Of a stretch of DNA of 64,000 nt, positions 25,974-34,470 are shown one piece after another; within the stretch, counting starts at the first letter, position 1; each line of letters starts with the position of its first letter. The notes under the pieces are model-generated. The model did not search any database. It had not been told where the DNA came from and saw only the letters and a program-made list of their open reading frames with translations. A program made the translations under genes and the position numbers. The stretch lies in NCBI RefSeq assembly GCF_003858645.1, contig NZ_RQJP01000002.1, forward strand, positions 930,001 through 994,000. The letters run 5' to 3'. This DNA comes from Larkinella knui. GTDB lineage: Bacteria; Bacteroidota; Bacteroidia; Cytophagales; Spirosomataceae.

Positions 25974-26363
25974 TTATTCGTTCTCTTGTGGCAGCGCGTC
26001 TTTGGCGGTAGAACCGGCGACTTCAGTCACCGGGGTATCCTGATTCGCCACATTCAGCCGCTGAATTTTGTAATTCCGGTTGGCCAGATTTTCCTGCGCA
26101 GTGTGGGGTACGACAATACCGTTGACCGGTTCGGCGTTCGGCCTCGGCTGCTTGTAGTTAACCACCGTCCGGTTAGTCACCGCCGGGGCGCTGATTCCTT
26201 CGCCTTGCTGGTTGGCCCATTTTTGGGCCGCGGCCGCCTTGTTCGGGTGTTTATAATTATGCGTCGAGTAAGTGACGTCTTTCCGTTGTTTTGCATCGTC
26301 CTGAGCCGAGGCTGTCAGGACCGTTAATCCACTAAGGGCAAGAGCAAAAATGTATGTTTTCAT
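25974..26363 (-). CDS. Small secreted protein with three NYK repeats, function unknown
   Basis: A 129-residue protein with a clear signal peptide (about 1-20, ending TASAQ). The mature part is polar, rich in Asn, Gln, Ala and Pro, and probably disordered. Three short repeats are visible: HNYKHPNKA, VNYKQPRPNA and RNYKIQRLN, about 40 residues apart. I do not recognise a family. It lies on the same strand as, and 136 bases after, an OmpR-type two-component pair, so it could be a target of that system. Its own hairpin terminator follows. Confidence 0.7.
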   Translation of the reverse strand: MKTYIFALALSGLTVLTASAQDDAKQRKDVTYSTHNYKHPNKAAAAQKWANQQGEGISAPAVTNRTVVNYKQPRPNAEPVNGIVVPHTAQENLANRNYKIQRLNVANQDTPVTEVAGSTAKDALPQENE

Positions 26364-26499
26364 GGCTTTCTATCTTTTAAATGATCAACCAGACGGGTCA
26401 GGTACATGAAGTGACCTGCTTTCCGGTTGACAGTACAAAGGTCGTAAGCCGGGGTTAAGCTCGTGTTAGAGCGGTATTAGAACGGGGTTAGAAATGCAA

Positions 26500-27861
26500 T
26501 CAGCGCGGGAGGGTGATGATAAAGGTAGTTCCGGCGTCCTCCGATGACTCGACCCGGATCTGGCCCTGATGCAACTGGACAATACGGTCCGTCAGGGGGA
26601 GTCCAATCCCGTAACCCGGCAGTCCGCTGGCATTTCGGCCCCGCTGGAACGGAATAAAAATAGCGACTAGCTGATCGGCCGGAATCACCGAACCGGCGTT
26701 GTGCACCCGCAATTCAACCGACTTTGCCAGCCTCGACAACTGCACCGATACCGTATGGTCGGCCGAGAATTTGCCCCCATTGTCCAGCAGGTTAAAAAAA
26801 GCCGTCCGCAGCAGCGGTTCACTGCCCGTCAGTTGCCAGTCGGCAGGGGCTGCATTCGGCGGGTCGATGTGAAGATGAACGGTATAATCGGATTGCAGCC
26901 GCTGAACCTCCCGCCGGACCTGCTCCAGCAACTGATCGACCTGCACGGTTGCCATCGGCACGGCGGATGAATCCATACTGGCATTGGCCAGCGCCAGCAA
27001 CCCATTGGCCATGCGGTTTAGGCCCCGCACATCGTCGAGCACCGAACGGAGAGTGGCCCGCAGTTCGTCCGGTTCATCGTCGGCCAGCAGCGACACTTCC
27101 AGTTGCCCCGTAATGGCGGTCAGGGGAGTGCGAAGCTCGTGCGACGCGTGTGACACAAACGAGCGTTGCAGCCGGAAAGCCTCTTCCAGCCGGTTCAACA
27201 TCCGGTTGAATCGTTGCGCCAACTGAGTTAGCTCATCCGCATTTTCGCCTTCGGGTAAGCGGAGCGAAAGGTTCGACGCCGTAATTTCATCGATGCGGTG
27301 GTTGATCCGGCTGATGGGTTCCAGAATACGCCCCATGAAATACCGGGCGGCAATCAGCATGACGCCAATCATCACAAACCAGCCACCGCCCAGCAACCGG
27401 GCCAGATCCTGCATGGACCGCACGCCATACAGGTCGACCGCCGAGGCAAAAATGAGGAACGAAGCGGCTTTTCCGGTAAATACGATTCCGACAATTTCAC
27501 GGCTTCCCTCCCGCCACTGGGTGGTTTTCAGTTCCCGAACGCGGTTTAAAATCGCGGGCGTGACGGTGAGATAGTCCGTCCCGCTTTCGTAGATCAACCG
27601 GTTTTGCGCGTTGTAGATAATAATTTCCTCCTCGGGCAACACCGTCAACTGGTTTTTATCGATCAGTTTGTAGAGGGTCGGCCCCAGGCGCTCCTGCCCC
27701 ACCAGCAGATGGCCGGCCGTCAGTGCTTCCGATCGCAGCCGGTTCAGGAATTCTTTTTTCCGGTATTGCTCCGCCACCAGATACAGAAACAGACAGAAGA
27801 GCGCCAGCAAGATGGAAACGATGGCGGTCGATAAGAGGGTCAGTCGGTTTTGAAGGCTCAT
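26500..27861 (-). CDS. Sensor histidine kinase, HAMP type
   Basis: A 453-residue kinase with two membrane helices (about 10-30 and 160-178) enclosing a periplasmic sensor of about 125 residues. A HAMP linker follows (GRILEPISRINHRIDEITAS), then a HisKA domain with [20 protein letters not shown] (phospho-His near 241), and a HATPase domain with FFNLLDNGGKFS and GYGIGLPLTDRI. The architecture matches CusS/ArlS-like kinases that pair with OmpR regulators. The start overlaps the regulator's stop by 4 bases (ATGA). The signal is unknown. Confidence 0.95.
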   Translation of the reverse strand: MSLQNRLTLLSTAIVSILLALFCLFLYLVAEQYRKKEFLNRLRSEALTAGHLLVGQERLGPTLYKLIDKNQLTVLPEEEIIIYNAQNRLIYESGTDYLTVTPAILNRVRELKTTQWREGSREIVGIVFTGKAASFLIFASAVDLYGVRSMQDLARLLGGGWFVMIGVMLIAARYFMGRILEPISRINHRIDEITASNLSLRLPEGENADELTQLAQRFNRMLNRLEEAFRLQRSFVSHASHELRTPLTAITGQLEVSLLADDEPDELRATLRSVLDDVRGLNRMANGLLALANASMDSSAVPMATVQVDQLLEQVRREVQRLQSDYTVHLHIDPPNAAPADWQLTGSEPLLRTAFFNLLDNGGKFSADHTVSVQLSRLAKSVELRVHNAGSVIPADQLVAIFIPFQRGRNASGLPGYGIGLPLTDRIVQLHQGQIRVESSEDAGTTFIITLPR

Positions 27862-28553
27862 TTTTCTTTCAGCACGTAACCCATACCGATCAGCGTATGG
27901 ATCAGTTTTGTGGGATAATCCTTGTCGATTTTAGCACGTAAATAGCTCACGTACACATCGATGACGTTTGTTCCCGTGTCAAATCCGATGTCCCAAACCT
28001 GCTCGGCAATGTCCACCCGCGACACAACCCGTCCGGCGTTGCGCATCAGGTATTCCAGCAGGGCAAATTCGCGGGCCGTCAGGTCGATCGTCTGCCCCTG
28101 CCGCCGGGCCACGCGCTCGTGAAGATCGAGTTCCAGATCGGCCACCCGCAAAATCCGATCCACGTCTTCCGTCGTGCCCGCCCGACGCAGCAGGGCTTTT
28201 ACGCGGGCCAGCAGTTCCAGAAAATCAAACGGTTTGGCCAGATAGTCGTCGGCACCGGCTTCAAATCCCAGCAATTTATCGGCGGTTGTATCCAGCGCCG
28301 TGAGCATCAGAATCGGCACCCGGCTTTTCTGCTGACGGATGTATTCGGCCAGGTCAAGACCGCTGATGTCGGGCAGATTCACATCCAGAATAATCAGATC
28401 AAAAGGTGTGGTGTTAAACAGGTTTTTTCCTTCCGCGCCCGTCAGGGCCACGTCAACCGTGTAGCTCTGCGTTTGTAGTCCTTTTTTGATAAACGTAGCC
28501 ACTTTGGGTTCGTCTTCAACCAATAGCAAATGGGCGTTGGAACCAGCAGTCAT
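27858..28553 (-). CDS. OmpR-family response regulator
   Basis: A 231-residue DNA-binding regulator. The receiver domain (about 5-120) has the acidic pair EDE, phospho-Asp in LIILDVNLPDISG and Lys in YLAKPFDF. The winged-helix output (about 130-228) has LTAREFALLEYLMRNAGRVV and the closing VSYLRAKID...GMGYVLKEK. The Met at 28553 is chosen because the receiver fold begins just after it; the open frame extends 16 codons upstream without domain sequence. It is the first gene of a two-gene operon with the HAMP kinase. Confidence 0.95.
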   Translation of the reverse strand: MTAGSNAHLLLVEDEPKVATFIKKGLQTQSYTVDVALTGAEGKNLFNTTPFDLIILDVNLPDISGLDLAEYIRQQKSRVPILMLTALDTTADKLLGFEAGADDYLAKPFDFLELLARVKALLRRAGTTEDVDRILRVADLELDLHERVARRQGQTIDLTAREFALLEYLMRNAGRVVSRVDIAEQVWDIGFDTGTNVIDVYVSYLRAKIDKDYPTKLIHTLIGMGYVLKEK

Positions 28554-28646
28554 AGGGCAGCGTCGGCGTTCGAAAAATGAAAAAGTGAAAAGCGCCGGCA
28601 AAGTACGAACCTACGGATTAATTCGTATGCTGTAATCGGTATTAAA

Positions 28647-28674
28647 CTAAAAAGCCCCTTTCGGGGCCTTTTAG
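28647..28674 (-). terminator. Intrinsic terminator after msrA
   Basis: A 12-base stem with one mismatch (CTAAAAAGCCCC / GGGGCCTTTTAG, loop TTTC) begins 7 bases beyond the msrA stop. The minus-strand side runs into a U-rich tract. Confidence 0.75.
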
Positions 28675-28680
28675 TAGATC

Positions 28681-29394
28681 TTACTCGTGACTCGACGTCA
28701 CCTTATTGCTATTTTTCAGCTTATCTTTAAACACCTTGCGGAATTTATCCAGCTTCGGCGCAATCACAAACGAGCAATAACCCTGATCCGGATTGTTGGC
28801 GAAATAGCTCTGGTGATACGCTTCGGCTTCGTAGAAGGTCGTAGCCGGGCTGATTTCGGTCACAATCGGTTTGTCATAGGCACCGGATGCGTTCAGTTCT
28901 TTCTTCACGGTTTCGGCCAGTTGCTTCTGCTCATCGTTGTGGTAGAAAATCACCGAGCGGTATTGCGTTCCGACGTCGGCGCCCTGACGGTTGAGCGAAG
29001 TCGGGTCGTGGCTCCGGAAAAAGGCCTGCAGCAGTTCGGCGTAGGTCACCTTTTTGGGATCGTAGGTCACCTCGACGCATTCGGCGTGGCCGGTGTTTCC
29101 GGTACAGACCTCCTTGTACGTCGGGTTCGCTTTGGAACCGCCTTCGTAGCCCGAAACAGCGTCCGAAACACCGTCCAGAGATTCAAACATGGCTTCCGTA
29201 CACCAGAAGCAGCCGGTGCCGAAGGTCGCTTTTTCCATTCCAGCGGCAGTTGATGCGGGGTTGTTGGTATTCATAATTTTGGATTTTCGATCAGATGATT
29301 GTTGTTTCGACTGGCCGCACGACAACAAAGGGACGATGGGCAACAGGGCCATCAACCAGGTCGTCAGGCGTTTGACGTGCAATGGTTTGAACAT
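28681..29394 (-). CDS. msrA: Peptide-methionine (S)-S-oxide reductase, lipoprotein form
   Basis: A 237-residue enzyme that repairs oxidised methionine. The catalytic motif GCFWCTE places the active Cys at residue 62 (Cys65 and Glu67 follow), and the C-terminal half has the usual TGHAECVEV, GADVGTQYRS and EAYHQSYF segments. The N-terminus is a lipoprotein signal with LLSC (Cys26), so this copy acts in the envelope. It is divergent from the polyphosphate kinase gene. A start at 29394 gives the intact signal peptide. Confidence 0.95.
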   Translation of the reverse strand: MFKPLHVKRLTTWLMALLPIVPLLSCGQSKQQSSDRKSKIMNTNNPASTAAGMEKATFGTGCFWCTEAMFESLDGVSDAVSGYEGGSKANPTYKEVCTGNTGHAECVEVTYDPKKVTYAELLQAFFRSHDPTSLNRQGADVGTQYRSVIFYHNDEQKQLAETVKKELNASGAYDKPIVTEISPATTFYEAEAYHQSYFANNPDQGYCSFVIAPKLDKFRKVFKDKLKNSNKVTSSHE

Positions 29395-29546
29395 ATTACA
29401 AAGTTGAAAGGTTTATTCCGACATTGTACCCGAATAACAAAAGTGAGTTCCCTGCCGTACAGACGCAGCAATCAGTCCAACGGTTTTTAAGTAACAGAAT
29501 CCATTTTAAGACGGTTCGCCGTCCCGAAAGTTTACCACCTACCACT

Positions 29547-30455
29547 TTGAACAGCGAAAACGAATCATTACACCTGAAAACGGAGCAATTCCGTTTCTCC
29601 GGTTCGGAAGAAAGCGGAAAATTTTCCATTTCCGACTTTCCGACTAAAATCGACGATCTCTACGAAAGCAAGGAGCAGTATGAAACCCTCCTCAGCAGCC
29701 TGACCGTCGAACTCAATGCCTTGCAGGAGAAAATGTATGCCCACAACCGCTACGGGCTGCTCACCATTTTTCAGGCGATGGATGCCGCTGGCAAAGACAG
29801 CACCATTCAGCACGTGTTTTCCGGTGTAAACCCGTTGGGAATGCGCGTTCATTCGTTCAAAAGGCCGACCGACCAGGAACTCGACCACGATTTCCTCTGG
29901 CGTAACCTCATCAACCTGCCCGAACGCGGCACCATCGGCATTTTCAATCGGTCGTACTACGAAGAGGTGCTGGTGGTTAAAGTTCATCCGGAGATTCTGA
30001 CCCAAACCCAGCGGCTACCTGAAGAACGCACCACCGACCTGGACAAAGTCTGGAAACAACGCTACAAAGACATCCGCAACTTCGAAACGTATCTGAATCG
30101 CAACGGTTTTCCGGTCCTGAAATTCTTTCTGAACGTATCGAAAAAAGAGCAGGGCGACCGGCTGATCGACCGGATTGAAGATCCGTCGAAAAACTGGAAA
30201 TTCGACGACCAGGACGTGGTGGAACGGGGCTTCTGGAAGCAATACATGCAGGCCTACGAAGATGCGGTCAATGCCACCGCCACCAACAAGGCCCCCTGGT
30301 ACGTCATTCCGGCCGATGACAAGAAAAACATGCGGTTGATTGTGGCCAAAGTTCTGGTGGACGAACTGAAAAATCTGAAGTTCGAGTATCCGAAAGTGAA
30401 CAAACGCCAGCAGAAAAATTTGCAGGAACTGCTGAAGGTCATCAAGGGAGAGTAA
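29547..30455 (+). CDS. Polyphosphate kinase 2 family protein
   Basis: A 302-residue PPK2 kinase that phosphorylates nucleotides with polyphosphate. The Walker A-like segment is FQAMDAAGKDSTIQHV, the Walker B region is NRSYYEEVLVV, and the lid is WKQRYKDIRNFE. The C-terminal domain ends with APWYVIPADDKKNMRL. The only start codons in reach are TTG: 29424 and 29547. The second is preferred because relatives begin shortly before the FRFSG segment, and because it leaves about 150 bases for two divergent promoters. The longer start would add 41 residues. It is followed by a terminator. Confidence 0.88.
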   Translation: MNSENESLHLKTEQFRFSGSEESGKFSISDFPTKIDDLYESKEQYETLLSSLTVELNALQEKMYAHNRYGLLTIFQAMDAAGKDSTIQHVFSGVNPLGMRVHSFKRPTDQELDHDFLWRNLINLPERGTIGIFNRSYYEEVLVVKVHPEILTQTQRLPEERTTDLDKVWKQRYKDIRNFETYLNRNGFPVLKFFLNVSKKEQGDRLIDRIEDPSKNWKFDDQDVVERGFWKQYMQAYEDAVNATATNKAPWYVIPADDKKNMRLIVAKVLVDELKNLKFEYPKVNKRQQKNLQELLKVIKGE

Positions 30456-30483
30456 GGTGGCGGTATTTTAAACCAACCCGATC

Positions 30484-30507
30484 CGGGCCGGAGTGTCTTC
30501 CGGCCCG
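30484..30507 (+). terminator. Intrinsic terminator after the polyphosphate kinase gene
   Basis: A 9-base perfect stem (CGGGCCGGA / TCCGGCCCG) with a 6-base loop, followed by TTTCTTC, lies 28 bases past the stop. Confidence 0.75.
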
Positions 30508-30594
30508 TTTCTTCGTCTAAGCTACTGAAAGAAAATCTTTCAGCCGAAACGGGCTGTTCGGTAGCAGTATGGCCTCTCCCACCGCGACGAAGCT

Positions 30595-32667
30595 TTGAAA
30601 TTCCATTTCCCGGTTGGCCTGCTGGCGGGCCTGTTGCTGCTGAATCAGTCCGTCTTCAGCCAGGAATACCGCCGGCGGGAAACCAACCTCACGGCCTTCA
30701 TCCAGAATTTATTTCCCGTACAGACCGAAGGCATCGATTACCCGACGGTGTACGAAAATCTGTACCAGCTTTACGCCAATCCGCTCGATCTCAATACCGC
30801 TTCCCGCGACGAACTTTCGGCGACCTACCTGCTGTCCGAACGACAACTCAACAGCCTGTTTGACTATCGCACGACCTTCGGCCCTTTTTTATCGATTTAT
30901 GAACTTCAGGCCGTCCCCGATTTCGACCTGCCGACCATCCGCCGACTCCTGCCTTTTGTAACCGTCGATACCCAAAACCGCTCGCTTTCGGTGCGAAACC
31001 CGACGGATCATTACCTGATTATGCGGGTTGAACGCGTTCTGGAGCAGCAAAAAGGATTTACGGCCGCCGAACCGGATAAAAACGGCAATCTGCCCCGGCG
31101 TTACGACGGCAGCCGGCAGCAGTGGTATTTGCGGTATCGCTACAGCCGTCCGCGCGATTTCAGTTTTGGCTTAACATTGGAGCAGGACCCCGGCGAACCA
31201 TTCCGCTGGAAACCGGCGAGCCATCACTACGGCATCGATTACCTTTCGTTTCACGCCCAGATTCAAAACCGGGGCCGCTGGCGGAATATCCTGGTTGGCG
31301 ACTATCAACTGCAAATCGGTCAGGGGCTGGTACTGGCGTCGGGCTTTTCGCTGGGCAAGGGTGCCGAAACCGTTGGGGGCGTTCGTCGGCCGTCGCTGGG
31401 CGGACGACCGTATACGTCGTTGAGCGAATACGGCTACCTGCGCGGGCTGACGGCCACGTACGCGCTGAGCAAAAACTGGGATGTTACGCTGTTGGCGGCT
31501 CGCAACCGGCGCGATGGCAATGTGGTGGCGGATACCGAAAATCAGGAAGACAAGATCAGTTCCTTACAAACCAGTGGCCTGCACCGAACGCCCGCCGAGC
31601 TTGCCGACCGGGCCAGCCTCCTGGAACAAAATCTGGGCGTTCATGTGCTGTATCATTCGGATCAGAAATGGCAGTTGGGCGCAACCGTTTTGCATACGGT
31701 TTTCGATAAATCCCTGCAAAAACGCGATTTGCCGTATAACCGCTATGAGTTTACGGGAAAACAAAACACGGTTCTGGGACTGCACGGCACCTATTTGTGG
31801 CAGAATGTTAATTTTTTCGGTGAAGCGGCCCGGTCATCCAGCGGAGGAGTTGGCGCGGTTGGCGGAGCGGTGGCCAGCCTGACGAAACGACTGGATGCGG
31901 CTATTCTGGGGCGGTATTACGACCGGAATTTTCACAGCTTCTACGCCAATGCTTTCGGCGAAAATACGCGCAACAGCAACGAGCGCGGTATCTACACCGG
32001 TTTGCGCTACGTCATCTACCGCAAGCTGACGCTGGGCGCTTTCATCGATCAATACCGGTTTCCGTGGTGGAAATTTTTAGTCGACAAACCGTCTCAGGGG
32101 TACGATTACCTTCTGCAAACGACCTATACGCCCACGAAAAAGCTGACGGTTTACGGGATCTACCACGCAGAGCACAAGGCGAAAAACCTGCCGGAAAGGC
32201 TCAGCAAAACGAAAGAAACCGTCAAAACCGTACGGACCAACTACGCGCTCAACGCGGAGTATACGCCCTCGCGAACCTGGTCGTTTCGGACGCGGGTTCA
32301 GTGGGGCGGTTTCCAATATACCGGCTTCTCCCCCTCGAACGGCGTGGCTATAGTGCAGGATGCGACGGCCGATTTTGGGCGGCTGTCGTTCAGCGGTCGG
32401 CTGGCGTGGTTCAGCACGGATGATTATGACAGCCGCCAGTACGTTTATGAACGGGATGTGCTGGCGGCTTTTTCGATTCCGGCCTACGCCAACAAGGGCA
32501 TCCGGAATTACCTGCTGGTTCAGTACACACTAAACAAGCATTTCGACCTCTGGCTGCGCTGGAGCCGCACCGATTTCCGAAAACAGGAAACCGCCGGTTC
32601 GGATCTGGACGAGATTGCCAAACCGCACAAGAGCGAAGTGAAAGTACAGGTGCGGTGGAAGCTATGA
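30595..32667 (+). CDS. Outer membrane beta-barrel protein with helix-hairpin-helix-like N-terminal segment
   Basis: A 690-residue protein with a signal peptide (about 1-22, MKFHFPVGLL to FSQ) starting at a TTG codon. Residues about 60-120 contain helix-hairpin-helix-like elements (LDLNTASRDEL, then FLSIYELQAVPDF), normally a DNA-binding fold. The rest is a long string of amphipathic strands (LVGDYQLQIGQGLVLASGF, YGYLRGLTATYALS) ending KVQVRWKL, consistent with a barrel. Proteins of this design are widespread in Bacteroidota without a defined role. It lies downstream of the polyphosphate kinase gene, separated by a terminator. An upstream ATG at 30569 is out of frame. Confidence 0.75.
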   Translation: MKFHFPVGLLAGLLLLNQSVFSQEYRRRETNLTAFIQNLFPVQTEGIDYPTVYENLYQLYANPLDLNTASRDELSATYLLSERQLNSLFDYRTTFGPFLSIYELQAVPDFDLPTIRRLLPFVTVDTQNRSLSVRNPTDHYLIMRVERVLEQQKGFTAAEPDKNGNLPRRYDGSRQQWYLRYRYSRPRDFSFGLTLEQDPGEPFRWKPASHHYGIDYLSFHAQIQNRGRWRNILVGDYQLQIGQGLVLASGFSLGKGAETVGGVRRPSLGGRPYTSLSEYGYLRGLTATYALSKNWDVTLLAARNRRDGNVVADTENQEDKISSLQTSGLHRTPAELADRASLLEQNLGVHVLYHSDQKWQLGATVLHTVFDKSLQKRDLPYNRYEFTGKQNTVLGLHGTYLWQNVNFFGEAARSSSGGVGAVGGAVASLTKRLDAAILGRYYDRNFHSFYANAFGENTRNSNERGIYTGLRYVIYRKLTLGAFIDQYRFPWWKFLVDKPSQGYDYLLQTTYTPTKKLTVYGIYHAEHKAKNLPERLSKTKETVKTVRTNYALNAEYTPSRTWSFRTRVQWGGFQYTGFSPSNGVAIVQDATADFGRLSFSGRLAWFSTDDYDSRQYVYERDVLAAFSIPAYANKGIRNYLLVQYTLNKHFDLWLRWSRTDFRKQETAGSDLDEIAKPHKSEVKVQVRWKL

Positions 32668-32702
32668 AGGTCGCGCCATCAACCTGTTGTTATGTAACAT
32701 TG

Positions 32703-32736
32703 TTGTTCATAATGTCGCATAATATTATTACATTTG
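32703..32736 (+). promoter_or_regulatory. Candidate Bacteroidota-type promoter for the DUF3800 gene
   Basis: A TACATTTG element at 32729-32736 fits the -7 consensus TAnnTTTG, and a TTG at 32703-32705 fits the -33 element with a 23-base spacer. The sequence lies in a markedly AT-rich stretch 67 bases before the gene start. Confidence 0.45.
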
Positions 32737-32803
32737 TAATGCAGTTGGGAGGCCCTGCCACTTTGGGCCGCGAGAACATGGTTTCTCCTTGACTGCTTTT
32801 TTT

Positions 32804-33496
32804 ATGCACTTACTTTACGCTGACGAGTCCGGGAGCGCAGCTGATCCTAACCAAATACACTTTGTCTTGGCTGGAATTTCCTTCTTTGAGAGACAAACCT
32901 TCTGGATCTCAAATGAACTCGACCGCATCGCCGAACGCTTCAATCCTGCTGAAATTAATGCCATTGAGTTGCATGGCAGTCCAATGATGGGCGGACGGAA
33001 CATGTGGAAACCGTTTCCTAAACAAGACCGGATACAAGCTATTAAAGATGCCCTTTCAGTCTTAGCAAATTCGCACTTATCCAATCGTATTTTTGCTTGT
33101 GTCATTAACAAAGCAAAAGTTAGCCCACATGATCCTGTAGAGATGGCATTTGAACAATTGGCTAGCCGATTTGATCATTATTTGGGTCGATTGCATAAAA
33201 ATAATGATACACAACGCGGTATCATTATTTTTGACAAATCCACTTACGAAACCACTATTCAGGGCTTAGCGACAAACTTTAGGACTCTGGGACATACTTG
33301 GGGCGTGTTGCGTAACTTGTCTGAAGTACCTTTGTTTCTCGATTCCCGCGCGTCGCGTCTTATTCAATTGGCCGATCTGGTAGCATACGCGATATTCCGG
33401 TTTTACGAACGTCATGACGACCAATTTTACTCCATCATTGCAGACCGCTTCGATCAAGAGGGCGGTATTCGCCATGGCCTCTGCGAACGGCTTTGA
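32804..33496 (+). CDS. DUF3800 domain protein
   Basis: A 230-residue protein of the DUF3800 family, which belongs to an RNase H-like/nuclease-like group often found in mobile and defence regions. It begins LLYADESGS, whose Asp-Glu are the conserved acidic residues, and has the later conserved LIQLADLVAYAIFRFYER segment. The open frame can start at a TTG at 32789, but the ATG at 32804 sits directly before the conserved core. The codon use is more AT-rich than in the flanking genes, suggesting transfer from elsewhere. It stands alone, with an AT-rich promoter region and no partner gene. The function is unproven. Confidence 0.85.
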   Translation: MHLLYADESGSAADPNQIHFVLAGISFFERQTFWISNELDRIAERFNPAEINAIELHGSPMMGGRNMWKPFPKQDRIQAIKDALSVLANSHLSNRIFACVINKAKVSPHDPVEMAFEQLASRFDHYLGRLHKNNDTQRGIIIFDKSTYETTIQGLATNFRTLGHTWGVLRNLSEVPLFLDSRASRLIQLADLVAYAIFRFYERHDDQFYSIIADRFDQEGGIRHGLCERL

Positions 33497-33534
33497 CTAA
33501 GTAAGTTCGTTTCACCTTTCTACCTCCTTTCTCT

Positions 33535-34455
33535 TCAATCCTCACTCGGACGAATCAACGCCGGTTCCACTTTTACCGCCTTGCTGCTCACCGCCGAAAC
33601 CCCGAAGAAACCCACGGCTTTGGGACCGCTGGCATTCCGGTTTATCACGTTGGTCGGCACATTGGCGGGCGGGGAAGCAAACAAACCGCCGTTGTTGATC
33701 TGGGTGCTCAGTTGCAGGAAAAAATAGAACGCATCCGGTGTGATGGACAACACTTCGACCTTGACCGAGTCATTCATATTATAAAGGCTATCGGGGTTGA
33801 TCGACGTCCGGATGGGTTGAATGAACAACAGTCCGTCGGTGTTGGCCGACCCGTTGAAGGAGCCGTCGTACGAAACGAGAATGTTTTCGGTTCCGTCGAG
33901 TTTCTTGCCGTTGCGATAGGTCCGAATCCAGTAATAATCCGTCCGGTTCGGCAAATCCCGGGCATAAAATTCACCCTCAAAAGCCGTCCGTTTTTCCAGC
34001 GGATTGGGTTTTTCTTCCCGGAAAACCAGCGAATCAATGGTCGGAACCGGATTCATCTGCGAGATGGCGTAATATTCCTGCCCTTCATACCGGATGCCCA
34101 ACAGGTATCTTTTACCGATTTTTCCGAACACTTCACCGGGCTTCGGGGTCCAGACGTAATTGCCCGTTCCTTTCGAATCCACAAACTCGTGAATGACACT
34201 GTCCTCGTCGGCCACGATCACCGTGGCACCCAGGGCTGCGGGCGGTTGAGCCGCGTCGAAATAACCGGCGGTTCGCGTCAGTTTGATGGTTTGCGGACCG
34301 GGTTGGTTGGTGAGCCAGCCATCGATGGCCAGTTGCGACGGGCCGGTTTGCAGGTTGATGTCGATCGGATCTTCGCAGGACGTCATGCCCAGCAGGAGCA
34401 ATCCCAGTAAGATTACGTGAATGACCGAAAAACCGAATATCTGATTATTTTTCAT
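33535..34455 (-). CDS. DUF4249 domain lipoprotein
   Basis: A 306-residue lipoprotein. The lipobox is GMTSC (Cys27), followed by EDPIDINL, the signature start of DUF4249. The body is a beta-rich, Ig-like sequence (QLAIDGWLTNQPGPQTIKLT). DUF4249 proteins are nearly always encoded beside a TonB-dependent receptor, as here (15 bases downstream of it), and are thought to be its surface-exposed partner. The substrate is unknown. Confidence 0.92.
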   Translation of the reverse strand: MKNNQIFGFSVIHVILLGLLLLGMTSCEDPIDINLQTGPSQLAIDGWLTNQPGPQTIKLTRTAGYFDAAQPPAALGATVIVADEDSVIHEFVDSKGTGNYVWTPKPGEVFGKIGKRYLLGIRYEGQEYYAISQMNPVPTIDSLVFREEKPNPLEKRTAFEGEFYARDLPNRTDYYWIRTYRNGKKLDGTENILVSYDGSFNGSANTDGLLFIQPIRTSINPDSLYNMNDSVKVEVLSITPDAFYFFLQLSTQINNGGLFASPPANVPTNVINRNASGPKAVGFFGVSAVSSKAVKVEPALIRPSED

Positions 34456-34470
34456 GGCGGGTTCTAAATT

